Origin: Auricularia sp. M13 | Taxonomy: Eukaryota; Basidiomycota; Agaricomycetes; Auriculariales; Auriculariaceae | DNA length: 64,000 nucleotides | Direction: 5' to 3' | Assembly: GCA_037042915.1 (NCBI GenBank) | Contig: CM073203.1 | Location: forward strand, 2,418,001-2,482,000 | In this document: positions 25,262 to 36,372 of the stretch, piece after piece | How the letters are laid out: the number at the start of each line of letters is the position of its first letter | Position numbering within the stretch: the first letter of the stretch is position 1 | Made by a program: the position numbers and the translations under genes | The notes under the pieces: generated by a model | Database searches by the model: none | Told to the model about the DNA's origin: nothing | The model's input: only the letters and a program-made list of their open reading frames with translations

Positions 25262-28200
25262 CTATCGACTACGGCCCGATCCTCCGGCCCACTCTCAGCT
25301 CTCTCCCACTCATTCTCACGCACGCTGCTGGTTTTCTTGCAGTTCCTCATAATGAGAAAAGTATTCCGAAGTAGGTAGGATACCTTTGGAATGACCTCGC
25401 GGACGGACAATCCTGAACAATAGAACACGTGTATCATGAGCTGAAAAGAACAACGATGAAACGCCCAGCCGTATTGTCCCGTTGTTGATTCTCCTTCTGC
25501 TTTTGCACTCATGAGTGCATGCGCATGCCCTTGCCAACCAAAGACAACAGAGCCCCGACCCCACATGAGGAGCAGCGTTTCAGCACCTCGAAGCATGCAT
25601 CGCCTGTAGTTTCAGCGTGAGGTTACACTGTAGTCGTACGACGCCAGTGGTACGAATTCGGTACTCACTGACGGACTTCCAGACGTCTGCTGGCCCGATG
25701 ACGCGATGCGAGACGTATATGCGACGCACGCTCCTGAGATTCGCGTTGCTCTGCTGCATGCGGGTATAAGCATCTCGGTGTTATGCAGCTCAAGAAGCGC
25801 TGCCGGACAGCCTCACCGCAAATGCTAGAGTGCTTATAGGGGGTGGAGACTCAGGAATGCTGCACTGGGTTTGGACCCCGCCGGCGCCGACACGCCTCGC
25901 TTGGTCTCTATGCTCTATCCCAGTAGCGCCTTCACCACTGGCAACAGCGACGCCTGGCGAACTCGGGAGCGACTGCGTGGACTCTATGAGACTGGTGCTC
26001 TCATCCATCAAGGCCTCACGCTAATAGATGCTGGCTAACGCTACACGATTACTGGCTACAAACTGGCTACGCACATTAGGCTCCCGATCCTCGAGTGGCT
26101 CAGGCTTTATGTTATCAACATTCCGGGCCGCTGTTATGCATCTCAGGCAGCGCTGATGAGCAGTATCTCCGCGGACGTTAGAGTGCTTATAGGGGCCGGG
26201 GGATGCTACAGTATCTGGTAATAGGACACGAACTGTACGCCTCGCGAATCCCGCCCGTCTCTACGTACTGTACATCGGGGCTGTGACTAACTAAGTGCCG
26301 CAGCGCTCCTTCATCAGAGGTCTCTGCTCCGAGGCGGTTCTCGAAACTCATAGTATGCAGCTTCAGGGAATCTCGGTTCTCACTTAGTATCAGAGCGCCC
26401 TCAGGCTAGATTCTGCTGGGCTGCATGTCGCGTTTGACTCTTACGCATTGAAACTCTGCTCCAAAGGCCAGGTTCATGTTGCTTCACTGCACTCACCTGA
26501 AATAAACATCTCGGTGTTAGGTACGCAGCTCAGAAAGCGCTCATGTTTGATTCACGGCTTTTGAGGGGTGAGGACTGCTAAATTACCAGCACAGTATGAC
26601 TTTGAAATCTGCTCTGAAATGCTCGGACTTGGCGGTACCTCTGAGGCCGCCTGTACTATGCACTGTGCATCCACTGACAGGCGCCCGCCAGTGCTGCAGC
26701 GCCTCCGAACTTCATTGGCCCTCAGGCTCGGAGACTGGTCACCGGCACATCGGGAAAACGTGCCAGCCGTGGGGAGACTCCGGGAGTCTCCACAGTAAGT
26801 GAAGTGATCAAACCTCGCTTAGGAACTGGTCGTTTTCAGCTGCTTCGTAAGTCAACGAAGCTTCAGATCTTCAGATGCTTCATTCACTCCAGGTGCTGAG
26901 GTGAGTCCCAGTGCTGCTTTACTTCGTTGCTTGTAATGTTCTTCCACTTTCGCGAAGAAAATCAGATATAACGAAAGAGATTATATATTGATTAGGATAG
27001 TAATACAAAGCAGCTAATGCAATCTCCTATGTACAGAGAGCTACAGTAGCCATGAGGGGGACCCTTTCCTACCACATAGGTACCTTCCTGCCCGTACGTG
27101 TGATCACGGACGATCCAGCACATCGTTAATAGGCTGGAGCGACGTCAGTGTGGAAAGGGAGGTATGCCGAATGCCATACCTGCTTCCCTGCTATAGAATC
27201 GCGACGGGCGGACGCGCCAAGTCGTTTAACTGCTGTGCTGCAACATGTGAGTTAACGATACGGGCACGAGACTAGCAGACATACCTGAGCCTAAGAGTAC
27301 CTCAGATGCGATACTGGAGGGCAGCTAATGGATGTAAACGCTGGATCGTGCGCGTCAGCGATGAGGGCGGTATGTTTGCAAATGAGAGCGTACCCGGACG
27401 CGCACATTGCACATGCACGGTGCGCGCAGCAAGGCCCAAGCAATGACAACAGCTGTGGGCAAATCAGAGAGGCCACAAACGGCGAGCAGCCTAGTTTGCT
27501 CACCGTACAGGGGCAGAGAAACATAGGCCGCCTTGAGTAGGCGCTGCAGGCTGACGCGCGGGACTTAGGAAAATTGTGCGAGAGAGCCGGACGGCGGACT
27601 TCGAACTTGCTCCGACCAAAATTTGACCCACCCGGCCACCGTCAGGTTGCTACCTATGCGCAGCCCTAATGGATGTTAGCGCAGTGAATATAAAATATGC
27701 AGCTCCTTCTCCTGCTCAATAAGCTCATAAAATCTGCATGCCTGACGCGATCAATCGAACATTGTAGCAATCAAGCGGTCACTTCGCAGTGCGACTGTTA
27801 CAAGAAATTGAACTATGCAATTAATGGCCTACAATTCGGGGCTCAAGCAGCTGGCAGGGCGATTGACGGACGGAAGTACTTTGATGGAAGCATGTGCCAA
27901 AGGCTCACTCCCATCACTTTGGTCACTCCGGGAGCTCCCTCATCATCTGCAGCACTTTGTTGGCTCCCGAAGGCCGTGAAGCGCGGCTGACGCCGAACGC
28001 GTTTTCCTGATGCATGGCGATCTCATTCATGACTCGTTAGACCCTCCGGCCGACTGAGCGTTCTCCGCCTTGTTCCCTCACCTGAGAGCACTGGCAGTTA
28101 AGAGTTCGCTGCCACTGGTAATGCCCATGAGGCGTATCTCTTGGTACTTAGTTCAGGACTCAACGCTAAGGGGTCGTTGTCGTCCGCCTCTAGCTCCGGC

Positions 28201-28788
28201 GCCGGTTCAGACTGCGCCTGCGGGTTCGCGACGCGGCGGCCGAGACAGCTACAGCATTTAAGCTGAACGTGTCCCCGACAACACTCGAAGACTGGGCGCA
28301 GAGAATGAATAGCCAGTAAGTTAGCCACAGTTTCACCGACGGACGCACGTGCCGCTGTCAGAATGCGGATTGGCTTCTACTTCGATTTCCGAGTCGCGCT
28401 GGCCGCTGATGACGACGCTTCTGTAAGTAGTACATGATATCCATCTTCGAGCGCGTGAGATGGAAGTCCTCAAACCTCCGCTCGAGAACAGCGAAGTGCG
28501 TCGGAGAAGCAGCAGCGAACTCGGATTCCCTTCAAACGCCGGTAACTCCAAGGCTTGAGAACGATGATTGGTGGTGATGCAAGACCCAGAATGCAGCGAA
28601 CGCAGTTTCAGTGTCAGTGCAGCCGAGCACCAGAAAATGTAAATGCAAAATTTGTTTATCCAGGTGACAAGGAAGAACAGGGCAAGTACAGACGCGCTAG
28701 CCAAATAGAAATCCAGAATCAACAGTCTTCAACACATTGAATTGGATATCCTGGGATTTAAAAGCGTAAGGGGAAGAGAAGTGACCGT
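25262..28788. other. Gene-poor region with diverged repeats
   Basis: About 3.5 kb of stop-rich DNA. Three diverged copies of a repeat occur near 25.76, 26.13 and 26.50 kb. A short perfect palindrome (GGAGACTCC around one base) is near 26.77 kb. No gene supported. Confidence 0.5.
25765..26560 (+). repeat. Three diverged copies of an interspersed repeat, about 370 bp apart
   Basis: Shared words are CATCTCGGTGTTA, GCAGCTCA(A/G)(A/G)AAGCGCT and, in the first two, TTAGAGTGCTTATAGGGG or a one-base variant. Copies start near 25765, 26133 and 26505. Likely relics of one unit tandemly duplicated or inserted repeatedly. Confidence 0.5.
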
Positions 28789-29517
28789 TCAGAGCTTGAG
28801 GAGGGCGAGGACGAGCGGGAGAGTGAGGCTAATGACCCCCTTGAGCTTGACGACGCTGCAAAGTTACGAAAAGAGTGTATGAGATTGGTTTCTGCGATCA
28901 CGGAAGAAGAATAGACGTACAGAGGGGCGATGATGACGAGGATACCGGCGATGGACAGGTTGAGGTGGATGAGGAGGGCCTGGAGCGCGACGTCGAGCGT
29001 CACGACGGCAGTCACGTTGGCGAAGACCTTGGCAAAGACGCTGACGGACGTGACGATGCTCTGCGAGAGAGAAAGTTGTTAAAAGGCTGATGTGGGAACA
29101 GCGCAGTGGGATTGAACGTACGACAAGGATCTGGGCGAAGACGTTGGCAATGACCGAGATCTTGTCCGTGTCGCTAAGGTCCACGACGGCGCCGACGCTC
29201 ACGAGCGCCTTGATGGCCACGTTGATCGCCACAACAATCTGCGAGACGACGACCGAGATTTTTGCGTTCACGTTGAGCTTGACTGCAGGGATGGTTGAGT
29301 AACGAAGTCATCAGTGGCAATGAACGAGGTTGCGCGCACCGAGAGCAGCAATGTTCACGTCAATCTTGGCCTTGAGGTCGACCAAAATGTTGAGGATGAC
29401 CGTGAGCGGGTCCGCAGCGCGGGCGACGGCGACGTCCTTGCCGACGGGGCTGGCGAACGCGAAGAGGCTGAACGCGAAGAACGCGAGGAAGAACGAGATG
29501 AGGCGAGACTGCTGCAT
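28789..29517 (-). CDS. Secreted Val/Ile-rich hydrophobic protein, paralogue 1
   Basis: Unrecognised family, represented three times in this window (also 31297-32022 and 42866-43649). Four exons (29517-29340, 29282-29122, 29060-28921, 28855-28789) sum to 546 nt, 181 aa. Signal peptide residues 1-23 (MQQSRLISFFLAFFAFSLFA then FASPV). The mature part is a series of amphipathic/hydrophobic segments almost without cysteine: LTVILNILVDLKAKIDVNI, VVVSQIVVAINVAIKALVSV, VIANVFAQILV, ALQALLIHLNLSIAGILVII and a leucine-rich C-terminus. They are too polar on one face to be certain membrane helices; surface-active or membrane-associating behaviour is a guess. A TATAAAA box sits about 100 bp upstream (near 29620). 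All splice junctions agree with paralogue 2, including identical middle exon lengths (161 and 140 nt). Confidence 0.8.
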
Positions 29518-31296
29518 GGCGAGGGAGCGCTGAGAGAACGTGGGATGCGTTGAGGAGTGACTAGTAGCTCAAGCTGGAGTTGCTGAGCTGGAGAACAGAG
29601 TGCGTTCCCGCTCTGCCTTTTATACCTTCGCCTTCGCAATGATCCAGAGTGTCAATAGATTTAGGATAGACACGGTTGCGTCAGAGAGCCTAACCTCTAA
29701 TGACGGCAGAAAGTCGCGAGACTGCGTAAGAGTTAGCCCCGAGCGCGATCAGAGTGATTGTTTCAACACGGGGCGGCTGCTTTTCGGTCGACTGCCACTG
29801 TGGGGTGGTTGCGGCGAAGCGCGGAGAAGAACAAGAAGATGATGCGTTCTTTCTCCGGAAATTCCAGCGTTTGAGGCCCATGAACAAGTCTGCAGTCGCC
29901 CCAAAGCCAAGGAAAGCAGTCTGAGACACGGGCAGCGAGCAGCAATATTCGAGTCTAAATGACGGTTGCCCGATGACGACGGTGAAATCATTCAAGCACA
30001 TTAGCTTACGGTGGTGCAGAAACCCGGATACTACGCTGGTCCCCCGCAGTACCCTAGAACGCGCGCGCGGCAGGTGCGCGGGCAAAGAAGACAAGTGGCG
30101 CGGCGTCCAGGCCATCCACCAGAATAGGACGACTCCATGGTCGTCAAAGACTCGAACGAGTTGACAGGGCTGTCCTGAGAAATGGCTCACGAGATACAAC
30201 AGACGTCATGCGTGACACGGAGCGTGTGTCGACAGGCGAACCCTGCATACCTGTGTTCGAGCTCGGCGGGCCTCGAGCTCGGCGGGCCCGCGACATCATC
30301 ATCATTCATTAGTCTTTGCACAGTTCTGGCATGCAGCGAGGGTCGGCAGCACATCTGTCAGGCGCTGGCTTGACCCTGTGGTGCGGAGGAGGAAGAGTGC
30401 CGAAGGTCGGACTTTGAACGGTAACAACGTTCCTTGCGAGTCGCCTTAGAAAAGCCATGACGCGGTGCAAAAGGACCGAAGTAGTCTCTGTGCTGTAACA
30501 CAGATCACAGTATAATTGGATAGTTCAAGTTTCCATGAATACTATTCAGTGTGTTTAATGCACAATGAGCGGCTCTTTCGGCATGAAGGGTGCGTCGTGG
30601 TAGGCTCCGTACCAGAAGTCTGCGCGAAGCGCACAGAGGCGTCTATCTCTCTCTGCGGGCAGTTAGCGAGTAACTGGGTAAACCTAAAGGGATAAGGGTC
30701 TTTCCCTGTGTATGCCATGCCAACACTGGGACGCGCATTACGTGCAACTCCTCTCAGAAGCCAAACTTGTCCGAAAGGACCTCAATACGCCATATATGGC
30801 ATTGATACGCGGTTTGATAAAAGATGGCCTGGCGAGACACTAACGAGAATACCGTCATAGCCAAGGGAGAGGTAGATTACCCGACCGTCAGAGATGGCAG
30901 CATTGGTCATCGCATACAGTCAGCTCTACCATGGTCTTAGACTCACCTCACGGGTCATCGGGAAGCGTAAAGCGTGCAGGCAGATGGCGTTCACACGCTA
31001 GCCTCGGGCTTATCCAGTGCACGGGAGCAGGAGGCGGTGACCACCAACACGGGTCCTCTCCCGGCAATGCTACAAGCAGCAATCGGATCAGGCTCTTACG
31101 TATACCCGAGGTGGCATAGGCTCAAAAGGGCTCAAAGCGCCACGCTATGCTCCATCAGGGTTCTTGGTGCTCACGCGCGTCAGGGAACTGTTCGGCGTTC
31201 ATGGCAGCAGAAAGAACTCGATCTCAGCGAACGTACGGTAAGACTAACGTGCCTGATTACATACGGTACGCAAGGCGCTAAGGAACTAGAACGGTC
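29518..31296. other. Intergenic region within the secretome island
   Basis: Promoter of paralogue 1 near the left side and 3' flank of paralogue 2 at the right. A 17-bp direct repeat (CGAGCTCGGCGGGC type) occurs twice near 30260-30290. No gene supported. Confidence 0.5.
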
Positions 31297-32022
31297 CTAG
31301 AGAAGCCCGAGGACAACGAGCACGAGAGAGAGTGGTAGGTTGACAACGGCGGTGAGGCTGACGCAGCTGAAGATGATGGATTAGCGAACGCAAATAGTGA
31401 CCAGGGGCAAAACTCACAGCGGAGCGATGAGCGCCACGATGCCACTGATGCAGATGTTCAAGTTGAGGAGGAGACCCTGGAGCGCGATGTCCAAGTTGAC
31501 TACGGCAAGCACATTGACCAGGATGGACGCAAAGACCGAGACGTGCACTTGGATGTCCTGAGACAGTTATTCAGCACAGATATAGCTGCATCATAAAGGG
31601 AAAACCGCGTACAATGAGGATCTGCGCACAAATGGAGACGATGGTGTTGAGGGTAACAGTGTCACTGATGTCGACCACGACGCCGAGTTCGATTATCGCC
31701 GAGATGCAGGCCCTGATGAGTACAACGATCTGCGCGACGGGTCCAGCGCAGCTGCCCTTTCCGTTCAAACCCGCTGAGAAGTCAGAAGCGATGAGCATGC
31801 GAGTTTTAAGACGAAGAGCAGAATCTGGAACTCACCGATGATGACGAGGATGGCCTTGATCTTGACCTGGAGGTCGAGGAAGAGGTTGAGGTAGGCCAGA
31901 AGCGCGGGAGCGCGCTTGACCTCCGCGACCTCAGTCGACGCCTCGGGAACGGGGCTGGCGACGGCAAGAAGAGCCCCAAAGGCGAGGACGGTAAAGAGGA
32001 TAGCGGAGACGCGGGACTGCAT
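31297..32022 (-). CDS. Secreted Val/Ile-rich hydrophobic protein, paralogue 2
   Basis: Same family as 28789-29517. Exons 32022-31836, 31773-31613, 31557-31418 and 31366-31297 sum to 558 nt, 185 aa. Signal peptide MQSRVSAILFTVLAFGALLA then VASPV. The mature chain repeats the pattern of paralogue 1: LLAYLNLFLDLQVKIKAIL, VAQIVVLIRACISAIIELGV, DISDTVTLNTIVSICAQILI, DIQVHVSVFASILVNVL, DIALQGLLLNLNICISGIV and a hydrophobic C-terminal tail ending LVLVVLGLL. Exons 2 and 3 have the same lengths as in paralogue 1, so the duplication followed intron gain. It has a few cysteines that paralogue 1 lacks. TATAAAA lies near 32090, about 70 bp upstream. Function unknown. Confidence 0.8.
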
Positions 32023-33327
32023 GGCGAGACTGGGTGGGACCGTTCAGTGAGGACTGATGAGGGCCTCCCAGCGGAAACGCCCTCCCTTTTATACGCTGTT
32101 TCCTCGCCGTGCTCGGGTAAAGTGTCTGATGACCGTGACAGAAAGTTTGACAAATGTCAGAGAATTAAATAGGACGCGGGATCCGCAATGCTTCAAGTTT
32201 CAATACAGTCTCTCAATGACCGCCGCATAGGCTATGCCCGTGCTCACGCACGGTTGCTTCTGCCGATGCCGGCGCTTGCATGCGAAACTCAGCCCAGAAC
32301 ACGTCTCGGCCCTGCGGGACCCTCGGAGTGCACGCCGTTCTCATGAACTACCGTGTACTTCGCACAGTGACACGGTGAAGATGGGTGGAGGGAGCATCGG
32401 CGTGCCTGGACTACCGGGCGTGCATGAGAGCACTCGCCGCGGGACACCAGAAGTCCGGTAGTAATCCTCAGGCCCTGTTCAACGTCCTGAGCTATGTGCT
32501 GGTCAATCTCGCCGCGAGAGCCATGGATCTGAGTTTGACATCCTCCGGAGCATGATACAGTCTCCAGGACCGTTGCAAACTCCCGAGAAATGACACATGC
32601 GACGTAGCAGCATGAACATGAAAATCTCAGTCTGACGGCCGCCCATATTGCCAGCGTTGAGGTCTAGCCGGGAAAGTCTAGTGCTCACCGCACTTCTACG
32701 CAGCCCACGGGATTTACTGCGACCCTGCGAGTCTTTCCCGTGCTGATGAACAATCCGACGTGCCCCTTGCTTCTGGGATCTAGATTGACCTGCATGTGGC
32801 AGATTGAAGTCTCCATATTTGACGCGGTTTGTTTCCCTAGAGAGCAAGGAAATTACAGCGCAACATCAACAGTTGACTTGTGCCCGGAGATGCATTGCTC
32901 CGCTGCGGGAAGGAGATATGACACGACATTGAGCGGGCAGTTGAGGGGTCGGTGCCACCAACGATGAAAACAAACTGTGACACAAAGTGATGCACGAGGA
33001 TTTGAGGAGACGCAGTGATTGGGGACACATTTGTTGCTTTCCGCTAGGCTCTGCTGATAGAAACTATCTGGGCGACGAGATCAAGAGATTCCCGGTAGGC
33101 GACGAAGTGTTTGGTGCCGACAAGCATTAAGAATGCCCGGAGGGTCGAAGGCCAAACAAATCGAATGCGGGTAACACCAGGTGCTGAATGGGGAATAGGT
33201 TGGACTGTCTATATCCAGGAGGGTGCTAGCGAATCGATGTGGTATTAATTGTACGAGTAAGAAAGTACCTAGTTTTATAATTTACGGCTTGCAAAGTGCA
33301 ACAAGTGCCCATGAAACTGAGAAATTT
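32023..33327. other. Intergenic region
   Basis: Promoter of paralogue 2 at the left; otherwise no supported gene, RNA or repeat. Confidence 0.5.
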
Positions 33328-33951
33328 CTACAGCATGTGACGCTTGTTCATTGCCTCGCGTTGAATTTGACGGCTCGTGCGGCGAGCTTTGCGGTCGCGA
33401 GGCACCTGGCGAAGCAGGCCGCCGTTGGTCGACTGGCCGGGGACGCAGCCGGCGGTCAGAGCCGTCGCGGCGTTGGGGCAGTCGCCGATGCTGAGCGTCA
33501 ATACGCCGGTAGTCTGAGAGAGGAGAATCAGACATGTGGGAGGGAAATGCGTGGGGGGAAGAGAGCGCACCTTTTGGTAAACACACGTGACGGCGTCGGC
33601 ATACGTGCACTTGAACGCGCCTTCCATGTCAAACTCGACGAGCTCGCGGCCGTCGGCGCCGCGCCATGGGCACGACCACTCGCACGCCTGCAGCGCGCGG
33701 CGGCTGTTCGAACCCGTGGGCCCGTTGGACGGCTGCGGCGCCGCGGGAGGCTCCTCTGCGGCGGTGCCGTTGCTCGATGTGCCGGGGGCGTCGGCGGAGG
33801 TACCGTTGCCCGCGACAGTAGGCGCGTCGGGAGTCGTACCGTTGCCAGCGGGCGCGTCTGGAGTCGTGCCATTGGCAGAGGTGTCTTGCGCGCGGACGAC
33901 GGCAACGGCGACGAAGAGGGCCAAGGCGACGGTGCGGAGGTTGACGAGCAT
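33328..33951 (-). CDS. Small secreted six-cysteine peptide precursor, copy A
   Basis: First of five paralogues (A-E) in 8.8 kb. Exons 33951-33571 and 33513-33328 give 188 aa. The 57-nt intron (33570-33514) has no stop and is a multiple of three, so retention would add 19 residues. Layout: signal peptide (MLVNLRTVALALFVAVAVVR then AQ); a pro-region of repeated NGT(T/S)xDAP units carrying several N-glycosylation sequons; a dibasic SNSRR site; a cysteine domain starting ALQACEWSCPWRGADGREL with CxxxC, then FKC, VTC, GDC and AGC; and a basic tail with RDRKARR. Kex2-type cleavage at both basic sites would release a six-Cys peptide. The CxxxC...CxYxxxxTCxY...G...CP layout resembles a broad set of basidiomycete small secreted proteins of unknown role. 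Confidence 0.85.
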   Translation of the reverse strand: MLVNLRTVALALFVAVAVVRAQDTSANGTTPDAPAGNGTTPDAPTVAGNGTSADAPGTSSNGTAAEEPPAAPQPSNGPTGSNSRRALQACEWSCPWRGADGRELVEFDMEGAFKCTYADAVTCVYQKVRSLPPTHFPPTCLILLSQTTGVLTLSIGDCPNAATALTAGCVPGQSTNGGLLRQVPRDRKARRTSRQIQREAMNKRHML

Positions 33952-33959
33952 TTTGCTGG

Positions 33960-34170
33960 CGAGTTAAGGCTTTCGAGAGAAGTAGAGCAGGTGAGGCGCA
34001 GTGATTGTCGGGGAGGATGAAGAAAAATAGCTTTGCATCGCCAGCTTTTGTACGAGCGCCAGCGAGTGGTCGGGCGCGAAATGGGGCTGCGGCTTGAGGC
34101 GGGTGCGTCGTTTCCGCCGACGCCGAGGAAACGGTCAGATCGACAATCGATCGCGCATGCGAGACTTGTG
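33960..34170 (-). promoter_or_regulatory. Conserved promoter block of copy A
   Basis: TATA-like TACAAAAGC (34044-34052) lies 93 bp upstream of the ATG. Further up is the shared CCGCCTCAAGCCGC element and a GATCGATTG-type motif. Same order as in copies B-E. Confidence 0.6.
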
Positions 34171-35237
34171 CCGCCCGCATGCTCCTGGGCCTGTAGATCA
34201 CAGTGCTGCAGCATAGAGTATTAGACTATAGACTATATCCATGGCTCCCAGGATGTCCGTGTTGTCGAGTAGTTCTGCATCTCGAAAAGCAGAAATGCTT
34301 TAGCGCTGGACTGGCCGCGGTGGACAGTCAGAACAGATAGGACGAGACTGCAGATCGACTCCTAAATGTCATGAACGGCCATGTCGGAAGGCTGGAGCGC
34401 GAATTTCTCTATCAAGTATGACTGAACCTGTCTGAACGCGGACTGTGGCCAGGGCACCTTATGCAAAGGCTTATTTCACCGCTTCAGCTGGTACAAGCGT
34501 CTGTAGAAAGCAGCATAACGTTTGAACGAGCGCGGAAGCGGAAAGCCAGATTTGGTGAGTCTGTCCTGGATTGAGTTACGGAACCTTTTGGCAGTTGCAT
34601 CCGCGCGAAATGCTCGCCGGAACAATTCGTTCGGTCGTTGATGGTCGACATGCTTCATTATGCAGAAAGATATGTGCACCTTCAGTCTTACTTCGGCAAT
34701 ACTGTTATCGTCCAGTCCTCCGATCTTCGTTAGCTCATGGCCAATGGTAGCCACCGTAAAGTATGAACCTTGCTGCAATGAAAGACTGTCTGTGCAAGAA
34801 TTGGATCTCCTACGACAATAGAAAGGAAAATAGAGATGGTGTTGAAGTCCCACGGATCGAATGGAGTACGGGAGCGCGGGTCAGTATCCGTGACGTTATG
34901 CTAGAGCATCTGAACTAAGTTCATAGAGATTGATATTTTCGCCACGTATAAGTAGATGGTTGTCGCCGAGTGATCGAGCGAATGCGAGTCGTATTCCAAG
35001 GAAATGACATTGTGAGCAGTCGGGGGCGCTGAGGGAAAGATTGCGCTCGTCTATTGCATGTGGCAACCTTTAAGGCGACGAAACGAGAGATATGGTACAG
35101 CTGATCATCGGTATATGCGAAATCGGAGGGAGGTCCATTTCTAATTTACCAGCAAAGCATTAATAGTGCAGAGGAATAGGACGGTTGCAGTATAACAGCA
35201 GAAAACGGCAAAGCACGATTGCGATGTGTTCAACAGA
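34171..35237. other. Intergenic region
   Basis: A 125-aa open frame (34476-34853, minus) has plausible codon composition but no start context, domain or paralogue; left unannotated. No other signal. Confidence 0.4.
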
Positions 35238-35861
35238 TCACAGCATGTTGCGCCTCGCAAGGGCCTCACGCTGTATGTCGCGGCTAGTACGGCGCGACTG
35301 GCGGGCGCGGCGTACATGCCGGAGCAGACCACCATTGGTTGACTGACCGGGGACGCAGCCAGCCGTGAGCGCCGTGGCGGCGTTGGGACAGTCGCCCAAG
35401 CTGAGCGTCAATACGCCGGTAGTCTGAGAGAGAGGAATCAGCCATATGGGAGAAAAATGTGTGGGGGAGAAAGAGCGCACCTTTTGGTAGACGCACGTGA
35501 CGGCGTCGGCGTACGTGCACTTGAACGCACCCTCCATGTCAAACTCAAGGAGCTCGCGCCCATCGGCGCCGCGCCACGGGCACGACCACTCGCACGCCTG
35601 CAGCGCGCGGCGGCTGTTAGAACCCGTGGGCCCGTTGGACGGCTGAGGCGCGGCGGGCGACTCCTCTGCGGTTGTGCCGTTGTTCGATGTGCCCGGGGCG
35701 TCGGCAGAGGTGCCGTTGCCCGGGGTGGCAGGCGCGCCTGCGGTAGTGCCGTTGCCTGCGGGCGCGTCTGGAGTCGTGCCATTGGCAGGGGTGTCCTCCG
35801 CGCGGACGACGGCGACGGCGACAAAGAGGGCGAGGGCGACGACACGGAGGTTGACGAACAT
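35238..35861 (-). CDS. Small secreted six-cysteine peptide precursor, copy B
   Basis: Exons 35861-35481 and 35423-35238 give 188 aa; the 57-nt intron is again stop-free and a multiple of three. Signal peptide begins MFVNLRVVALALFVAVAVVR. The sequon-rich pro-region, SRR site and six-Cys domain (ACEWSCPWRGADGRELLEF) are almost identical to copy D, which lies in the opposite orientation 3.7 kb away with a matching promoter. The cysteine domain and tail are the best-conserved parts of the family; the pro-region varies by point changes only. B and D are therefore the youngest pair. Confidence 0.85.
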   Translation of the reverse strand: MFVNLRVVALALFVAVAVVRAEDTPANGTTPDAPAGNGTTAGAPATPGNGTSADAPGTSNNGTTAEESPAAPQPSNGPTGSNSRRALQACEWSCPWRGADGRELLEFDMEGAFKCTYADAVTCVYQKVRSFSPTHFSPIWLIPLSQTTGVLTLSLGDCPNAATALTAGCVPGQSTNGGLLRHVRRARQSRRTSRDIQREALARRNML

Positions 35862-36065
35862 GGTTGTTGTTGGTTTTCTGGGGTGGGAGTGGAGCGGGTG
35901 GGTTGCTGTGGACGTGAGAGTTTATCGCTGAGGATGGAGAAAATGGGTTTTACGTCGTCCGCTTTTGTATGGGCCCGGAGGCATGGTCGGCCGTGAAACA
36001 GACCAGCGGCCTGAGGCGGATGCGCCGTTTCCGTCAAGGAGGATGGGCTGATCGCCAGTCGATCG
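35238..36065 (-). repeat. Inverted duplication, left arm (copy B gene plus promoter)
   Basis: Matches 39412-40240 in reverse orientation through promoter, coding exons and intron. The arms enclose about 3.3 kb with copy C and an unrelated gene. Confidence 0.75.
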
Positions 36066-36070
36066 CGTAC
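35862..36070 (-). promoter_or_regulatory. Conserved promoter block of copy B
   Basis: TATA-like TACAAAAGC (35961-35969), CCGCCTCAGGCCGC and GATCAGCCCATCCTCCTTGA in the same order and spacing as copy D; near-identical to it over about 200 bp. Confidence 0.7.
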
Positions 36071-36372
36071 AGGAGCTGCCGGGGCACTGTCTGCTTGGCA
36101 AATGAGACTTTTTAACATTGGCGACGCAGTAGACGGGCAGAACCCATACCACATTTTTTGTCTCCTTAATACCATTGATTAATATACTGCATGCTGGGCT
36201 TGTTGAGTCGACCGTGTGAAAGAACAACGAAAGAAGCGCGGTTCGGGCGCTTCCAGGGTGAGCATCGCGGTTTCAAGCGGAGACGAACCGGTGTTTGAAG
36301 CTCGCTCCCAATTTTCATCATCCACGCGTCGCGCCCAGCCCGCCCAGCCCACCAGCCGCCGCAGAGCTCGCC

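Noticed and set aside
28333-28722. Hydrophobic 129-aa minus-strand frame near the first Val/Ile-rich gene
   Set aside because: Has hydrophobic runs but no signal-peptide cut site, no similarity to the paralogues and no intron support.
16966-28788. Retroelement or LTR remnants
   Set aside because: No reverse-transcriptase, integrase or long terminal direct repeats were recognised in either strand.
34476-34853. 125-aa minus-strand frame between copies A and B
   Set aside because: Composition is plausible, but no start context, no domain, no relation to the neighbouring families.
36295-36372. Earlier start for the 36373 gene
   Set aside because: In frame, but adds only a Pro/Ala-rich stretch without coding character; 36373 preferred, not certain.
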